A DNA stretch of 64,000 nt from Symbiodinium natans (Eukaryota; Sar; Dinophyceae; Suessiales; Symbiodiniaceae): positions 186,001 through 250,000 of the forward strand of contig CAJNDS010000835.1 in NCBI GenBank assembly GCA_905221605.1. Direction: 5' to 3'. Made by a program: the position numbers and the translations under genes. The notes beneath the pieces are model-generated. The model made no database searches and was not told where the DNA came from. It was given only the letters and a program-made list of their open reading frames with translations. Shown here in pieces: positions 12,792-23,309 of this stretch (positions within the stretch are counted from its first letter, which is position 1; each line of letters opens with the position of its first letter).

Positions 12792-12865
12792 AGGCAGCCT
12801 GCCATGAAAGGACTTAATGGCGCGTTCATGGCGTCAGTAGGAGCCCTCAGATGACAGCTTGCTGT

Positions 12866-14302
12866 CTATTGCCAGAAGCCCTCCCAGTCCGGACGCCGAG
12901 AGCGATGGCCATCTACGCCATCTAAGGTGGTATGGGAACGCGTACGGCTGGGCATAACCTGCATTGGAGGCAGCTCTTGCTCATCAACCCCCCACTTAGG
13001 GATGCCGTCCGGAATGGGGATACCTCTGTATCTTGTCATTGAGGTTTGGGCCGCGAGCCACATCACCCGGACAGCTTCCTAGATTTGCCGGTACTGCACA
13101 ACACCTTCGTCCTTATACTGATAGGGGAAGGAGGTAACTGCCGCACGTAGGGCCGAAGGATCAGGGTCCTTGGAGGTGCCATGGCAGTACATCTTAAACC
13201 AGAAGCTGTTGAGTCGCTGCTTGGTTGGATGTTTAGCCCGCATGAGCCCCTTAATGGCAGCCCTGTGAGCAGTGGCGGGAACGTTTTGGCCCTGTGGCGC
13301 TGATTCCTTTCCAATGCGCATCGAAGATGACTGGCAGTCGGAAAGGGGCTGAGACTCGGCTGAGACATCCACTTCTCGCAAAGCTGCAAGGTCAGTGGTT
13401 TGCAGCTCCGAGAAGCGCCAATCATTCACCTGTGCCTCGGGTTCGTCCTCCGCATCCGACATGTCATCCATCGGGCAGGGAGACCTTCGTTAGTTTCAGA
13501 AGAGATGCTGACGACCTCCAGCAAGGCTGCCGCAGTGTTCACTTCCACAGGCGCAGCCAAGGGCGAGGAGAGCAAGCACTCTAGGGGCAACACTCGCCGT
13601 AGAAAAACAGCCATTCTGTGAGAAGTGTCAGGCCATTCCAAGTTATAAACTGACCAAAAGCGTTCAATGTTTTGGTTGGCCACCGAGGCCGCAAGGGCAA
13701 GCCGGATGGCGTTAAGGAAATGGGCAGGGGGGAGGTCCGTCCTAAATTCTTGATAGTGCCTTTGCCCAAGTGTCTCTGTGCCCTGCAGCGTGATGCCTAG
13801 GAACGTATTCAGGTTGGGCTGGGCAAGTCTGGCCTTTTCCACGTCCGTGTGCTTAGCAGCTGCGGCCCATGCCTGCAAGGCTTCTTGGGAGGCTTGGCCA
13901 GTGACTTGTGGCAGTCCACTGTGCGCGTCCATCACATATTTGGTAGTAGGGCACTTGGGACACCGATAAGCGCGGCCAGCTAAGAAGGTCACCATGGCTG
14001 CGGACGGCACATTGATCTGCAGGTCAGTAATTTTATTGTCAGATTCAGGAAAACCAATAACAATGGGCAGCCCGGCCGTTCGCTCCAGGGGACCTTTTTG
14101 GTGGGACTCGAATGCGAGCAGAAGTGCACCCAGCCAATAATCTGGGTCAGCGTAGCTGAGCATTGCAGGAAAACTGGCATTGATGACACTCGGCAAGTCC
14201 GACACCGCAGAGAAAAGATCCGCGATGTGAAGTAACCAGGCCGAACACTTTGCTACAAGTTCCGCATCGTGTATTAGGGTAAACTGCTTGAAGTGCTCTC
14301 AA
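12866..14302 (-). pseudogene. Disrupted gene, possibly transposase-derived
   Basis: A minus-strand coding stretch opens near 14302, with no ATG visible at its start, and reads through 13426 as ordinary protein. Coding continues after a frameshift near 13470 into the frame ending at 13079. After a single TAG the same frame stays open to 12866. The total is about 470 codons with one frameshift and one in-frame stop, so it is a pseudogene or has unrecognised introns. A CPKC pair lies around 13950. The stretch NQNIERFWSVYNLEW followed by SHRM, near 13640, loosely recalls the C-terminal dimerisation pattern of hAT transposases. That is inference only. Confidence 0.4.
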
Positions 14303-15021
14303 AAAATTGACTGCTGCGCAGGTTGCTTCAACCTTCCCTAAGGGCTTAGAGCAATTAACCTTGAAAACTGCTGCCTTAAAACTTCTTTGGAAGGAGCAGT
14401 GATGGAGGTTTCTTGCCTACAGCCTACCCCCCACACTATTGCTTAATATCTGTGCCCGTGGTGCAGCATTGCTTTGAACGGGCTGCTAAGTGATTGGTGC
14501 AGGTTAAGTTGTCTTGCAATAAGGGCCTCTGCGCTTGCAGTTGTCCATTGCTTAGCATCTTCTTCCTTCTTAAGCTGAAGCAGTGGATTCTGTCATGCCT
14601 CTCTGGGGGCCTTCTAGCAAAGGTTCTGGCAACTGTTTGCAAGGTTTAATCACATCTGGAAAGAAGTTTTAAGCAGCATTTTAGGGTTCACTCAAACGCC
14701 TTACAAACCCACAACGGTCTGTGCTACAATAGACATGTGATTTGCAGGCGCCTGGGCACGTCTGACCTAGAGGGGCCTGTGCACCTTGAGTGAGTGTGTG
14801 GGCACATGGCACCGCAAGCACGCCAAACCCGGAAAGGCCTGTGCACCTTGAGCTTGTGCCTTTGCGGGCAACTGAAGAGTCGTGCACCAAAGCCTGTAAA
14901 TGTGCTGTCTCTATGAGAAACCCGGCAAATAAAGCAAAAAGCCTAGTAGAGCGACAGACCAGAGTCTGTGCAGCAAGTTGTCTGAACAAGCTTGGTTTGC
15001 GCCAAACTTCCTTCTCTTTGT
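14303..15021. other. No supported gene
   Basis: The left flank of copia element 1. It contains a repeated phrase GCCTGTGCACCTTGAG at about 14777 and 14838. Nothing coding is supported. Confidence 0.45.
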
Positions 15022-15026
15022 ACTTA

Positions 15027-15161
15027 TGTAAAGTTTTTCTACTACCTGGGAACCCCACCTACCAACCCAAAGGGTTGATGAGCATGTGTGGATTTGTGAC
15101 TCGTGTTTTACTGACAGCGCCTTTACCGGTTTAAGGAAAAAGAGCGACTTGAAGTTTAGCA
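15027..15161 (+). repeat. 5' LTR of element 1
   Basis: A 135-bp direct repeat starting TGTAAAGTTTTTC and ending TTTAGCA. It matches 23797-23931 at 131 of 135 positions. This is very short for a copia LTR. The element's ACTTA target duplication precedes it. Confidence 0.95.
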
Positions 15162-15173
15162 TGGTAGCGGAGC
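15162..15173 (+). other. Primer-binding site, element 1
   Basis: TGGTAGCGGAGC directly follows the LTR. It has the TGG start expected for pairing with a tRNA 3' CCA end and is close to the complement of an initiator methionine tRNA 3' end (10 of 12 against the vertebrate form). The same 12 bases flank the LTR of element 2. Confidence 0.8.
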
Positions 15174-15198
15174 ACACTGTGCATCCGGGACCGAAGCC

Positions 15199-15582
15199 AT
15201 GCCTCGTGGCCGTGATGATGATGGTTTGGGTTGGAACCCTGATGCTGTGGAGCCAATGGAGCCCACAGAACCTACAGAGCCCATGGAACTCACAGAACCC
15301 ATGGAGCCAATGGAACTCACAGAACCCATGGAGCCGATGGAACCCGCAGAGCCCATACAAGAAGAAGAAATGGAGCCACGAAGAAAGGAGATCAAAATTC
15401 ACCGTGTTGGCATGGGAAAAGGCTACGGATCTTCAGCAAGCAGTGCAGCTGAAGGAAAGTGCACCAAGCTAAATGCCTCCAAAGCCGAAGAAGAAGCCCG
15501 AACGACCAGTGGTGGAAGGAAGAGATTACATTCCCTTGGAAGGAGGAGAACCAGACGGGCCAGTGGAGATCGGGAGTCCTAG
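15199..15582 (+). CDS. Short leader ORF with EPM repeats
   Basis: This 127-codon ORF starts 38 bp after the LTR. Residues 17-52 consist of repeats of Glu-Pro-Met/Thr (TEPMEPMELTEP style), followed by a basic segment. No family is recognised. A second reading frame starting at the ATG at 15473 overlaps its end and looks equally protein-like. The true leader protein may therefore shift frame here, or this ORF may be the fossil N-terminus of Gag. Confidence 0.4.
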   Translation: MPRGRDDDGLGWNPDAVEPMEPTEPTEPMELTEPMEPMELTEPMEPMEPAEPIQEEEMEPRRKEIKIHRVGMGKGYGSSASSAAEGKCTKLNASKAEEEARTTSGGRKRLHSLGRRRTRRASGDRES

Positions 15583-16466
15583 TTCCTCTAGCCCCGAAAC
15601 TACAATGGTGTACCAAGAGGCACCACCTACACCAAGAAGGGAGCCGAGAACACTTTCGTCTGGGCACATCGCCTTGGAGCTGCAAGAGCAGCAAGTGTCT
15701 GCTGAGCAACGCAGGCGTAGGTAGCTGAGAGACTCTCTGCACTCTCAGCGGAAGCTGAAAGGATCCAACGGCGAGCAAGGAAGCGAGCCTTGCAGGAGCC
15801 AATTCGGTTTCCAAAGTCAGGAGGGCCACCGCCACCACCAGCGGGCCCAGAACCAGAGCAAGCTCCAGAGTGTCCACCGCCAGGACAAGAACGAGCTCCA
15901 GAGTGTCCACCTCTGGACCCAATGCCGTGTGGTACGAAACTTCCTCTTCACACGCTGGACGGGGAACCCAGCAACGCAGCAGTGGCGAAACACATCCGCC
16001 GGAATAAGGAAGAGTATGCTGCAAGACGTGCCGGTGCAATTCCTTCAGGGACGAAGCAAGAGCCAGGGAATCCAAGGAATTTGCTCGTGGAGTTGCATAC
16101 TTTCGGGCCAGGTATGGCCAGCGAAGCCAAAGCAGTGGAACAGCGAGTTCCAGCCGAGACACGGGGCCTGGGACCCTACAACCCAGGACGGGGCCTGGGA
16201 CCCTACAACCCAGGATGGAAGATGCGAGAGCTGAACCAGGGAGCAGTTCCAGAGGACCACCTCCGAAGGAACGACCTGCTGGAAGCAAGGCGCCACCTCC
16301 AGAGCCAAAGGGACCACCACCGAAGCGAGTGGGAGCAACGCAAGCCACTACGCTCTACCCGAATTCTCCTTGGAGGAGAACAGAAAGGAGAAGAATGCGA
16401 GAAAGGGGCGAGGAGCCAAACCCTGGAAGTGAGGAAGATGAATGGGGAGATTGGTCAGGACAATGA
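15473..16466 (+). pseudogene. Frame-broken Pro-rich gag leader
   Basis: A protein-like, proline- and arginine-rich sequence moves through successive frames: 15473-15724 (starts MPPKPKKKPERP), about 15725-16214 (containing QEPIRFPKSGGPPPPP), then 16215-16466 (containing RGPPPKERPAG). It ends just before the main gag frame. Three frame changes within 1 kb suggest decay by indels of what was one N-terminal extension. Tandem 24-bp repeats lie at about 16485-16560. Confidence 0.4.
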
Positions 16467-19400
16467 GGTCGACTACCAGAAGGAAAGCAGAGATCGACTA
16501 CCAGGAGGAGAAAACAGAGATCGACTACCAGGAGGAGAAAACAGAGATCGACTACCAGGAGGAATCAAAATTCTATGGCCTATGTACAAACAAGAGCCTC
16601 TACTCCGACAAGACTATGAATGGAACAAGAGATCCATTGGTGATGTGGATTTGGACCAGCATTCCAGGAGCAAAGAACCTCTACGACCCCAAGACTATGC
16701 AATTCGATTACAATGGAGCAATGGCAATGATGCTTATGCTTGGAGTATCAGGTGCGATCATGTTGTGCATTGGATGTTTGCAAGCGACAGTGCACTTGCA
16801 GTCATGTCGTCAGTCATGTTTGTGGAGATTGCAACATTCATGTTTTCGGAGGCGCTTGAGCAGAGGGGCACGGAGAGATCACTTGCGTTCGTGTGCTTGT
16901 GTGAGAAAACAACAGAGAGGAGCGATGCTGTGTGTGCTTGTCGTGTTACAGTTTTCTGCAGTGCAAGGGATGCAGCAGAATGGACCACCCCAACAACCCA
17001 CAGAACTTTCTGAAATTCTGACTGCATTGACAAGGGCGACCCAAGTTGGAATGAGTGCGCTACAAAGGTTGGAGCAACAAGCAAGCAGTTCGGATGATCT
17101 GAACCGAAGGATTGAAAGTGCGACAAAGGCGATCAAGGCACCAGATGTTTGGAACCCACAAGCCTCGGGAGAACATCCACCGGATTTTACAACCTGGAAA
17201 CATCAATTTCTGAATTGGCTAGGTTTTGCCGATTCGCAGTACTCAGAAGCTCTAAGTATGATTGAAAGTCTGGGAGCAACGCCGATCGACACTACAGTGG
17301 AGAGAGAACTTTCGACAAAGCTTTACCACACACTGACTTCGTATATGCGGGGGGCAGCAACGCAACTGTCTCGAAATTGGAGCAGGGAGCGATGTGGGTA
17401 TCGTCTCTATCAAAGTTTGCTTTGGGAATACCAACCAGCCACCAAACAACGAGCTCTAACCCTCAGTCAAGCGATTGGGATGTTTCCCAACTTCGATGGG
17501 GCCAAGAGCATGGTGGAGCAGATTGGTTCACTGGAAAACCTTGTTCGGGAGTACGAGATCGCTTCAGGAAAGACCTACGATCGAGATTTGTTGATGGGAG
17601 TTTTGCTTCGATGTTCACCGAGGGCGATTCGAGACCACCTTACTTTGACAATGCCCGAAGGAACAAACTACATGTCAGTGAAGCAAGCGATTCTTTCATA
17701 CGAGCAAAGCAGCAAAACTTGGGATTACCAGACGGTGTTGAAGCAAAAGACCTTGCAGAACACAGCGAGCAGTTCGAATGCAGATCAAGGACCAGCACCA
17801 ATGGAAGTGGATGCAGTGTACGAGAAAGGAGGAGGAAAAGGAAACAAAGGCAACAAGGGAAACAAAGGAGGAAAAGGATCCTACTCGTGGTCAAGCTTTG
17901 GAGCAGGATTTCGCCAATGGAGAAAAGGTGGACGAAAAGGAAGCTACAAAGGAGGAAAGAAAGGACGAGGCAAAGGTTTCCACAAAGGAGGAAAGAAAGG
18001 CGGAAAGAAAGGTGGAAAGCATGGCAAAGGAGGAAAGAAAGGTGGAGGAAAGAAGTTGGACAGAGATGTTTGCCGATTCTGCAAGCAGCGAGGACATTGG
18101 GGGAACGAGTGTCCAAACCGCAATGTTCGAGAAGTGCAGGCGAGCGAGGCCAGCACCGAGGTACCCCACTCGACAGTCGAGTCTGTTACTCCGTCGCAGA
18201 GTGCGAGCCAATACAGGATAAGGAGAGTGAGGAACATTGATTTCCATCACATTGCGAACACACCACCTGACGGCACAGAGCACTATGAGCTTAGCGAAGT
18301 TTCAGAAGAAGAAGGTGATTGGTTCACCAGAAGGATAGAGGTGCAAGGACCAGAGTGCTCCATCGGGGATGAGAGTGAGAACAAACAAGATCATGAGAGT
18401 GATGAGCTGTATCAATGGTATGAAAACAGCTTGGAAAGAGTTCAAGGAGGATTGGGACCTCCAGGAGGATTGGAACCTCTGAGTCAGGGAGGATCGGAAC
18501 CTCTCAATGTGCGAATGGTCCAGTTGGACACAAAGCAACATGTGGTGATCTTGGATTCAGGAGCAGATGTGAGTTTGTTACCACGAAGATTGTCGGATGC
18601 AGGCGTCGAAGTTTCGACCCCAACCTCTCTGAGGTTGCAGGACGCACAAGGGGGTGCGATGCGAGTTGAAGGTATGCGGCGAGCAGTTTTGCAGTTCAGT
18701 AGCTGCAGTGTGACTGAGGACTTTGTGTTGTCGGACACCAATAACATCTTGCTGTCTTTAGGAAGGCTACTCAAAAATGGATGGAAGTTTGTGTCAGTGG
18801 GATGCAAACAGCGCCAAGGGGGCGAGACCTGGGAAGAAACCCAGGCGGGGGAACTTGTATCTCCCGATGGTAAGGCACGGGTGCCTGTGGAATACCAGAG
18901 GAATAGCTTGAGATTGACAGCGGAAGTTAGAGGAGTCGAGCAAGTCAGGGCAGTCAAGGTGACTTTGGCCTATGACTTTGGTAAAGTCCCAGAGAAGGAT
19001 TGGAGCCTTCTACCGAATGGAACGCCAGTCCATCGCCATTTTGGACTTGAGTTTGTAAAGCCACCGACAGGTACTTGGAAGTACAGGACCACCATCGTGA
19101 AGGTGGGCAACGAATGGGAAGTGATTGAAGCAACGGAATTGCTCGAGCGAAAATCCGACTTGGAAGATCGAATACCGGGATTGCTTTTTCGATCAGAAAT
19201 TCTCACATTCTTGCACAGGACACCAGAGTATCTGGACAAGTGCTTGGTAGAAGAGGTAGCACCAGAAGAAGCACCAAAGGAGGAAGAAAAGAAGATGGAA
19301 GAGGAGCCAGAATGGTTTGGAAGAGAAAGAGGAGCTCCAGAAGAGTTGCAGGTGCCAGTGCCGAAAGGAGTTGTGAAGCAGCAAGGAAAGGCAGGAGGAC

Positions 19401-20767
19401 ACCAAGAGTTGGAACTCGACATGGGAAGTACTATTGTGGTGAATGGAGAGTCACTCACAGCAACGAGTGAGATTGAGAAGCTGCGAGAAGGTTGTCGGTA
19501 TTTGGGTTTGAGCGTCTCAGGGTCAAAGGTGAAGATGTTCAGGAGACTGTGCAACTACCTCACCGAAGACAGAGATGAGGACGCAGAAGAAGTTGCAGAC
19601 AGGCTGAGGAAGCAAAGGCCCAAAGCAAGAACAAGACCCGGAGTGCCCGAACCGACAGAAGCAGAGATTGAAGAGCATATGGCAACCCACATGCCAATGC
19701 AACCATGGTGTGATTTCTGTGCAGCAGCAAAGTCGAAACAGGACCATACCCCACAAAGCAGTGAAGCAAAGTATGAAGACCCAGGAAAACCAGTGATCCA
19801 GATGGACTTCATGTACATGGGTCAGAGCAGTGTGAGTCTGATCATTCTTGATTCATGGACTCGATTTTCGTGGGCGATTCCAGTGCCGGGGAAAGCACCG
19901 ACGAAGAAGTTGGCCGAGAAAGTGGTGAAGTTTTCTCTCGAGATGAACTACATTTCCGAAGAAGTTCTGTTTGCGATTGATGTGGAGCCAGCGACAACAG
20001 CCTTACTGGATTTGATTGTAGCAATACGACAAAAGTTAGGCTACAAGGCTGGAAAGTATCCAAACAAGCCCTACCACAAAGGAAGAACAGCGAGAGTGGA
20101 ACGCCACATTCAGAACCTCAGGAGACAAAGCCTCACGATGATTGAAATGGTCGAGGATCGGATTGGGGAAAAGATTCCTGAAGATCATGCTTTACGAGCG
20201 TGGGCAATTCACCACGCAGCATGGTTGTTCAACAGGTACCACCTACACTCAGGGACGCAGAGTACAGCTTTCCAATTGGTCTACGGGAGACCATACCAAG
20301 GGCAGATTTTACCCTTCGGAGAGTATGTGTTTGGTCTGGCCAAGCCTGGAGGAGTGAAGAATCGATCCTTGTGGACAGGAGGAATATGGGTTGGAAAGGA
20401 CGACCGGGACATGGACGTGATTACGTCAAAAGATGGGATCTTTACGTCAAGATCTGTGCGGCGCACACAACCAGCGTGGCGCGCACGTGAGACCCTTCAA
20501 CTTCAGGGTTCTCCTTGGACGAAGAAAGCCCCAAGGCTAGGGCACACCGCGCATGCGGCACCGTTACCGAGAATCGTGGAAGAACCAGGCAAAGAGAAAG
20601 AAGGAGGAGAAAATGAGCCAGAGCCAGCAGGAGATGAAGCAGGATCTGATGTGGAAAGTTCAAAGCATGACACAATCAGTGATCTATTGCTGAGCAGTGG
20701 TCAACCTACACCTCGAAGTTCATCAACGGATTCCAACCAAGGCGGGGGACAAAAGAGAGAGAACTGA
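16442..20767 (+). CDS. Gag-protease-integrase polyprotein, element 1
   Basis: This 1441-codon ORF holds the Gag and first Pol domains. Near the N-terminus a tandem EIDYQEEKT repeat is followed by two hydrophobic segments, residues about 91-113 (MAMMLMLGVSGAIML) and 161-177 (MLCVLVVLQFSAVQG). These are unusual for a Gag. A Gag-like helical region follows, then a Gly/Lys-rich stretch and a CCHC zinc knuckle (CRFCKQRGHWGNEC, about 543-556). The protease has LDSGADVSLLP near 705. The integrase has an H-H-CxxC finger near 1078-1098, with D about 1121, D about 1179 and E about 1219, followed by a typical copia integrase tail. The ORF ends before RT; RT lies in the +1 frame. Confidence 0.93.
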   Translation: MGRLVRTMRSTTRRKAEIDYQEEKTEIDYQEEKTEIDYQEESKFYGLCTNKSLYSDKTMNGTRDPLVMWIWTSIPGAKNLYDPKTMQFDYNGAMAMMLMLGVSGAIMLCIGCLQATVHLQSCRQSCLWRLQHSCFRRRLSRGARRDHLRSCACVRKQQRGAMLCVLVVLQFSAVQGMQQNGPPQQPTELSEILTALTRATQVGMSALQRLEQQASSSDDLNRRIESATKAIKAPDVWNPQASGEHPPDFTTWKHQFLNWLGFADSQYSEALSMIESLGATPIDTTVERELSTKLYHTLTSYMRGAATQLSRNWSRERCGYRLYQSLLWEYQPATKQRALTLSQAIGMFPNFDGAKSMVEQIGSLENLVREYEIASGKTYDRDLLMGVLLRCSPRAIRDHLTLTMPEGTNYMSVKQAILSYEQSSKTWDYQTVLKQKTLQNTASSSNADQGPAPMEVDAVYEKGGGKGNKGNKGNKGGKGSYSWSSFGAGFRQWRKGGRKGSYKGGKKGRGKGFHKGGKKGGKKGGKHGKGGKKGGGKKLDRDVCRFCKQRGHWGNECPNRNVREVQASEASTEVPHSTVESVTPSQSASQYRIRRVRNIDFHHIANTPPDGTEHYELSEVSEEEGDWFTRRIEVQGPECSIGDESENKQDHESDELYQWYENSLERVQGGLGPPGGLEPLSQGGSEPLNVRMVQLDTKQHVVILDSGADVSLLPRRLSDAGVEVSTPTSLRLQDAQGGAMRVEGMRRAVLQFSSCSVTEDFVLSDTNNILLSLGRLLKNGWKFVSVGCKQRQGGETWEETQAGELVSPDGKARVPVEYQRNSLRLTAEVRGVEQVRAVKVTLAYDFGKVPEKDWSLLPNGTPVHRHFGLEFVKPPTGTWKYRTTIVKVGNEWEVIEATELLERKSDLEDRIPGLLFRSEILTFLHRTPEYLDKCLVEEVAPEEAPKEEEKKMEEEPEWFGRERGAPEELQVPVPKGVVKQQGKAGGHQELELDMGSTIVVNGESLTATSEIEKLREGCRYLGLSVSGSKVKMFRRLCNYLTEDRDEDAEEVADRLRKQRPKARTRPGVPEPTEAEIEEHMATHMPMQPWCDFCAAAKSKQDHTPQSSEAKYEDPGKPVIQMDFMYMGQSSVSLIILDSWTRFSWAIPVPGKAPTKKLAEKVVKFSLEMNYISEEVLFAIDVEPATTALLDLIVAIRQKLGYKAGKYPNKPYHKGRTARVERHIQNLRRQSLTMIEMVEDRIGEKIPEDHALRAWAIHHAAWLFNRYHLHSGTQSTAFQLVYGRPYQGQILPFGEYVFGLAKPGGVKNRSLWTGGIWVGKDDRDMDVITSKDGIFTSRSVRRTQPAWRARETLQLQGSPWTKKAPRLGHTAHAAPLPRIVEEPGKEKEGGENEPEPAGDEAGSDVESSKHDTISDLLLSSGQPTPRSSSTDSNQGGGQKREN

Positions 20768-23309
20768 AGGAGAAGAAAGAGAGGAACCTGCGAAAGCTAG
20801 TAAAACAGCAGATGCTGAGGAGCCACCAACGAAGCAACAAAAGACTGCGGAAAGTTCACCTACAAGTGCTGATCCTGGAAGTCCGAAAGGAAGTCTATTT
20901 CCACCGTTGTACGCCGGACAGGTAGAAGAACAGGAAGACGAAACAGGATATCATGAAGATGACCTTTGGGAAGAAAGAGTCTGGAAGGAATGCGAAGAGG
21001 AATATGAAGCGGATAGTGAAGGAGAAGAAGAAGATGAGGATCGACCACCGAAAGTCAGCGAAGAGGAACTTGAAAGATTGGATGCAGAGGCAGGAAAAGC
21101 TGAACTTGACAAACTCGCCAACATGAAGGTTGTGAAGACGATCAAGAAGGAAGAGTGTTCAGAGGAAGGTAAGTTTCTGACACTAAGGACAGTTTTCGAT
21201 TGGAGAAAGAGAGATGGAGTTTGGAAGCGTAGATGCAGAATTGTGTGTCGGGAATTCCGTGCGGGAGCCCAGAGCACGGAGGAGACTTTTAGTCCTACGT
21301 CAGGACACGCAGCAGTGCGAATGATGTTTCTTTTTCATCTCATCTACAATTGGGAGCTTACAGTTCTTGACATTCGTGACGCATTCTTGCAAGTCACGCA
21401 GAAAGCTCTGATGTATGCTGATATCTCACCGTGGATTCGAACACTACTTGGTTTGGATGAAGACCACGTATGGAAAGTGGAGAAGTGTCTGCCAGGGCAA
21501 AGATCAGCGGCAGAACAATGGTTTACCCATTTGGTTGAGATTTTGAAGCGTTTGGGATTTGAGCAATTTGTTGGGATACCCTCAATCTTGAAGCACCGAG
21601 TGAAGAAGATTGCAGTGTCGATTCATGTCGACGACGAGCTAGTTGCAGGTGCAAAAGGCGAAGGAAGATGGCTGATATGCGAGCTAAAGAAGTTTTTCAA
21701 GCTCACAGTTGAGGGACCGTTCCCATCCTACCGGGGATCGGGAGAACAGCTTCATTACCTGAAGAGGACCTATGAGTTCCTTGAAGAAGGAATTTTGGTG
21801 ACAGTGTCGAAGAAGCACTACGAGAAGCTTAGAGGACTCTACAAGCTGGGGAACCGAAAGCCAAGACAAACCCCAGAGCACCAGCTGATTGGAACAGTGG
21901 ACAATTCCAAAGAACTGGAGGAGAACGAGTGCAAGAAGTTTCGTTCAGCGTTGGGCACACTGTTGTACATTTCCCAAGACCGATGGGATTTGCAGCATGT
22001 GACGAAGTGTTTGGCAAGTAAGATGTCGAAGCCAACGGAACAAGCGTTAACCTGTTTGAAACAAGCTTTGCTCTATGTGCAAGGAACAGAGCAACTGGGA
22101 TTCCTACTGAAGTACACAAAGGTTGGAAACAAGATGATGGATGCGATCTATCAAAGAGAAGAGCAAGAAGAAGAAGACGAAGAAAAGAAAGGAACACACA
22201 GTATGGAAGTATTCACGGATGCAGATTGGGCATCAGACCGTGAAGCGAGATGGTCTACATCATCAGTGATTGTGTGTGTGAATGCAGTGCCAGTACTTTC
22301 GTATAGCAGGACCCAGAAAGCTACAGCTTTAAGTTCGGCAGAGTCCGAAGTGCTAGCATGCTCAGGAGGAGCATCAGAAGCGATGTTACTGAAGAAGTTG
22401 TGGATGTTTCTTGCAGGAAAGTTACTCGTGGAAATCCGGATGGATTCAAGTGCGGGAAGACAATGGATGATGCGAACAGGAGTCGGAGGACTCAAACATA
22501 TCGATCTGAGAGTATTATGGCTTCAGCGAGGGGTGAAGAACAACAGCTTCAAAGCAAAGCCAGTGCCTACCAAATTAAACATTGCCGACTTGAATACAAA
22601 ACGCTTAGGAGTATCTCGAAGGAGATTTCTCATGTACCATATTGGAGCCATGGTGTGGAATGGAGAAAGTCATGAGCGTTATGGGAAAGAAGAAGCAATG
22701 GAACATGTGGCAGGTGAAGTTTGCCGAAGCCAAGTTCGAGCACTACGTGCAACTTTGTTGAGTGAGCGAGGAAGCAAGACGGCTAGAGCGATGTACTTGA
22801 CAATGATGGTGAATATGATTTCTCAGATTGCAGGACAGCCAGACGATTTTGGAGGACGAGAACGAGAAGAACGAGAATTTGTTTTCATCTATGTGAAGGA
22901 AGTGAGTGGATGGATTATTCTTTTCAGTGTGCTACTAGGAGGAATTTTCGCTTTACTCTTGTTCTACATGGTCGAGCAGAAGGTGAACGAAGGACGACAG
23001 GAACCGCAGGAAGAAGGACCACAGGAACCACAGGAAGAAGGACCACAGGAACCGCAGGAAGAAGGACCACAGGAACCGCAGGAAGAAGGACCACAGGAAC
23101 CGCAGGAAGAAGGACCACAGGAACCGCAGGAGGAATTCACTATTCGAAGATTTGTGCAAAAGTATTGTCCGCCCGATGAGGATGATGTTCAACGTACAGC
23201 AAGGGCAGTCAATATGTATTTCCGTGATGCACCAGAGGATTCAGCGACAGGCAGTGGTCATGGGATGCCTGGAATCAGTACAGTACCAGCAAGCCAAATC
23301 TGTGAATGA
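20697..23309 (+). CDS. RT-RNase H polyprotein with C-terminal membrane segment, element 1
   Basis: An 870-codon ORF overlapping the end of the gag-integrase ORF by 71 bp in the +1 frame, so expression probably needs a +1 frameshift unless it is a mutation. An acidic linker is followed by copia reverse transcriptase (catalytic IHVDDELVAG at about residue 308-317) and RNase H (DADWAS about 506, SSAESE, MDSSAG). After RNase H comes a non-standard tail: a strong transmembrane helix (WIILFSVLLGGIFALLLFY, about 739-757) and six tandem EPQEEGPQ repeats from a 24-bp unit. Copia Pol normally ends with RNase H, so this tail is unusual. Confidence 0.93.
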   Translation: MVNLHLEVHQRIPTKAGDKRERTEGEEREEPAKASKTADAEEPPTKQQKTAESSPTSADPGSPKGSLFPPLYAGQVEEQEDETGYHEDDLWEERVWKECEEEYEADSEGEEEDEDRPPKVSEEELERLDAEAGKAELDKLANMKVVKTIKKEECSEEGKFLTLRTVFDWRKRDGVWKRRCRIVCREFRAGAQSTEETFSPTSGHAAVRMMFLFHLIYNWELTVLDIRDAFLQVTQKALMYADISPWIRTLLGLDEDHVWKVEKCLPGQRSAAEQWFTHLVEILKRLGFEQFVGIPSILKHRVKKIAVSIHVDDELVAGAKGEGRWLICELKKFFKLTVEGPFPSYRGSGEQLHYLKRTYEFLEEGILVTVSKKHYEKLRGLYKLGNRKPRQTPEHQLIGTVDNSKELEENECKKFRSALGTLLYISQDRWDLQHVTKCLASKMSKPTEQALTCLKQALLYVQGTEQLGFLLKYTKVGNKMMDAIYQREEQEEEDEEKKGTHSMEVFTDADWASDREARWSTSSVIVCVNAVPVLSYSRTQKATALSSAESEVLACSGGASEAMLLKKLWMFLAGKLLVEIRMDSSAGRQWMMRTGVGGLKHIDLRVLWLQRGVKNNSFKAKPVPTKLNIADLNTKRLGVSRRRFLMYHIGAMVWNGESHERYGKEEAMEHVAGEVCRSQVRALRATLLSERGSKTARAMYLTMMVNMISQIAGQPDDFGGREREEREFVFIYVKEVSGWIILFSVLLGGIFALLLFYMVEQKVNEGRQEPQEEGPQEPQEEGPQEPQEEGPQEPQEEGPQEPQEEGPQEPQEEFTIRRFVQKYCPPDEDDVQRTARAVNMYFRDAPEDSATGSGHGMPGISTVPASQICE

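Larger units (their letters stand above)
10840..12865. other. Repeat-rich stretch without a supported gene
   Basis: Many short direct repeats are scattered here. Phrases such as AAAGCAGGCGGGAACCCC (near 11943) recur with changes near 12190. Open frames exist but are composed largely of these repeats. I see no recognisable coding domain. Confidence 0.45.

Noticed and set aside
18970-19554. Long minus-strand ORF within element 1
   Set aside because: Antisense shadow of the gag-integrase ORF; Ser/Phe/Cys-rich with no domain.
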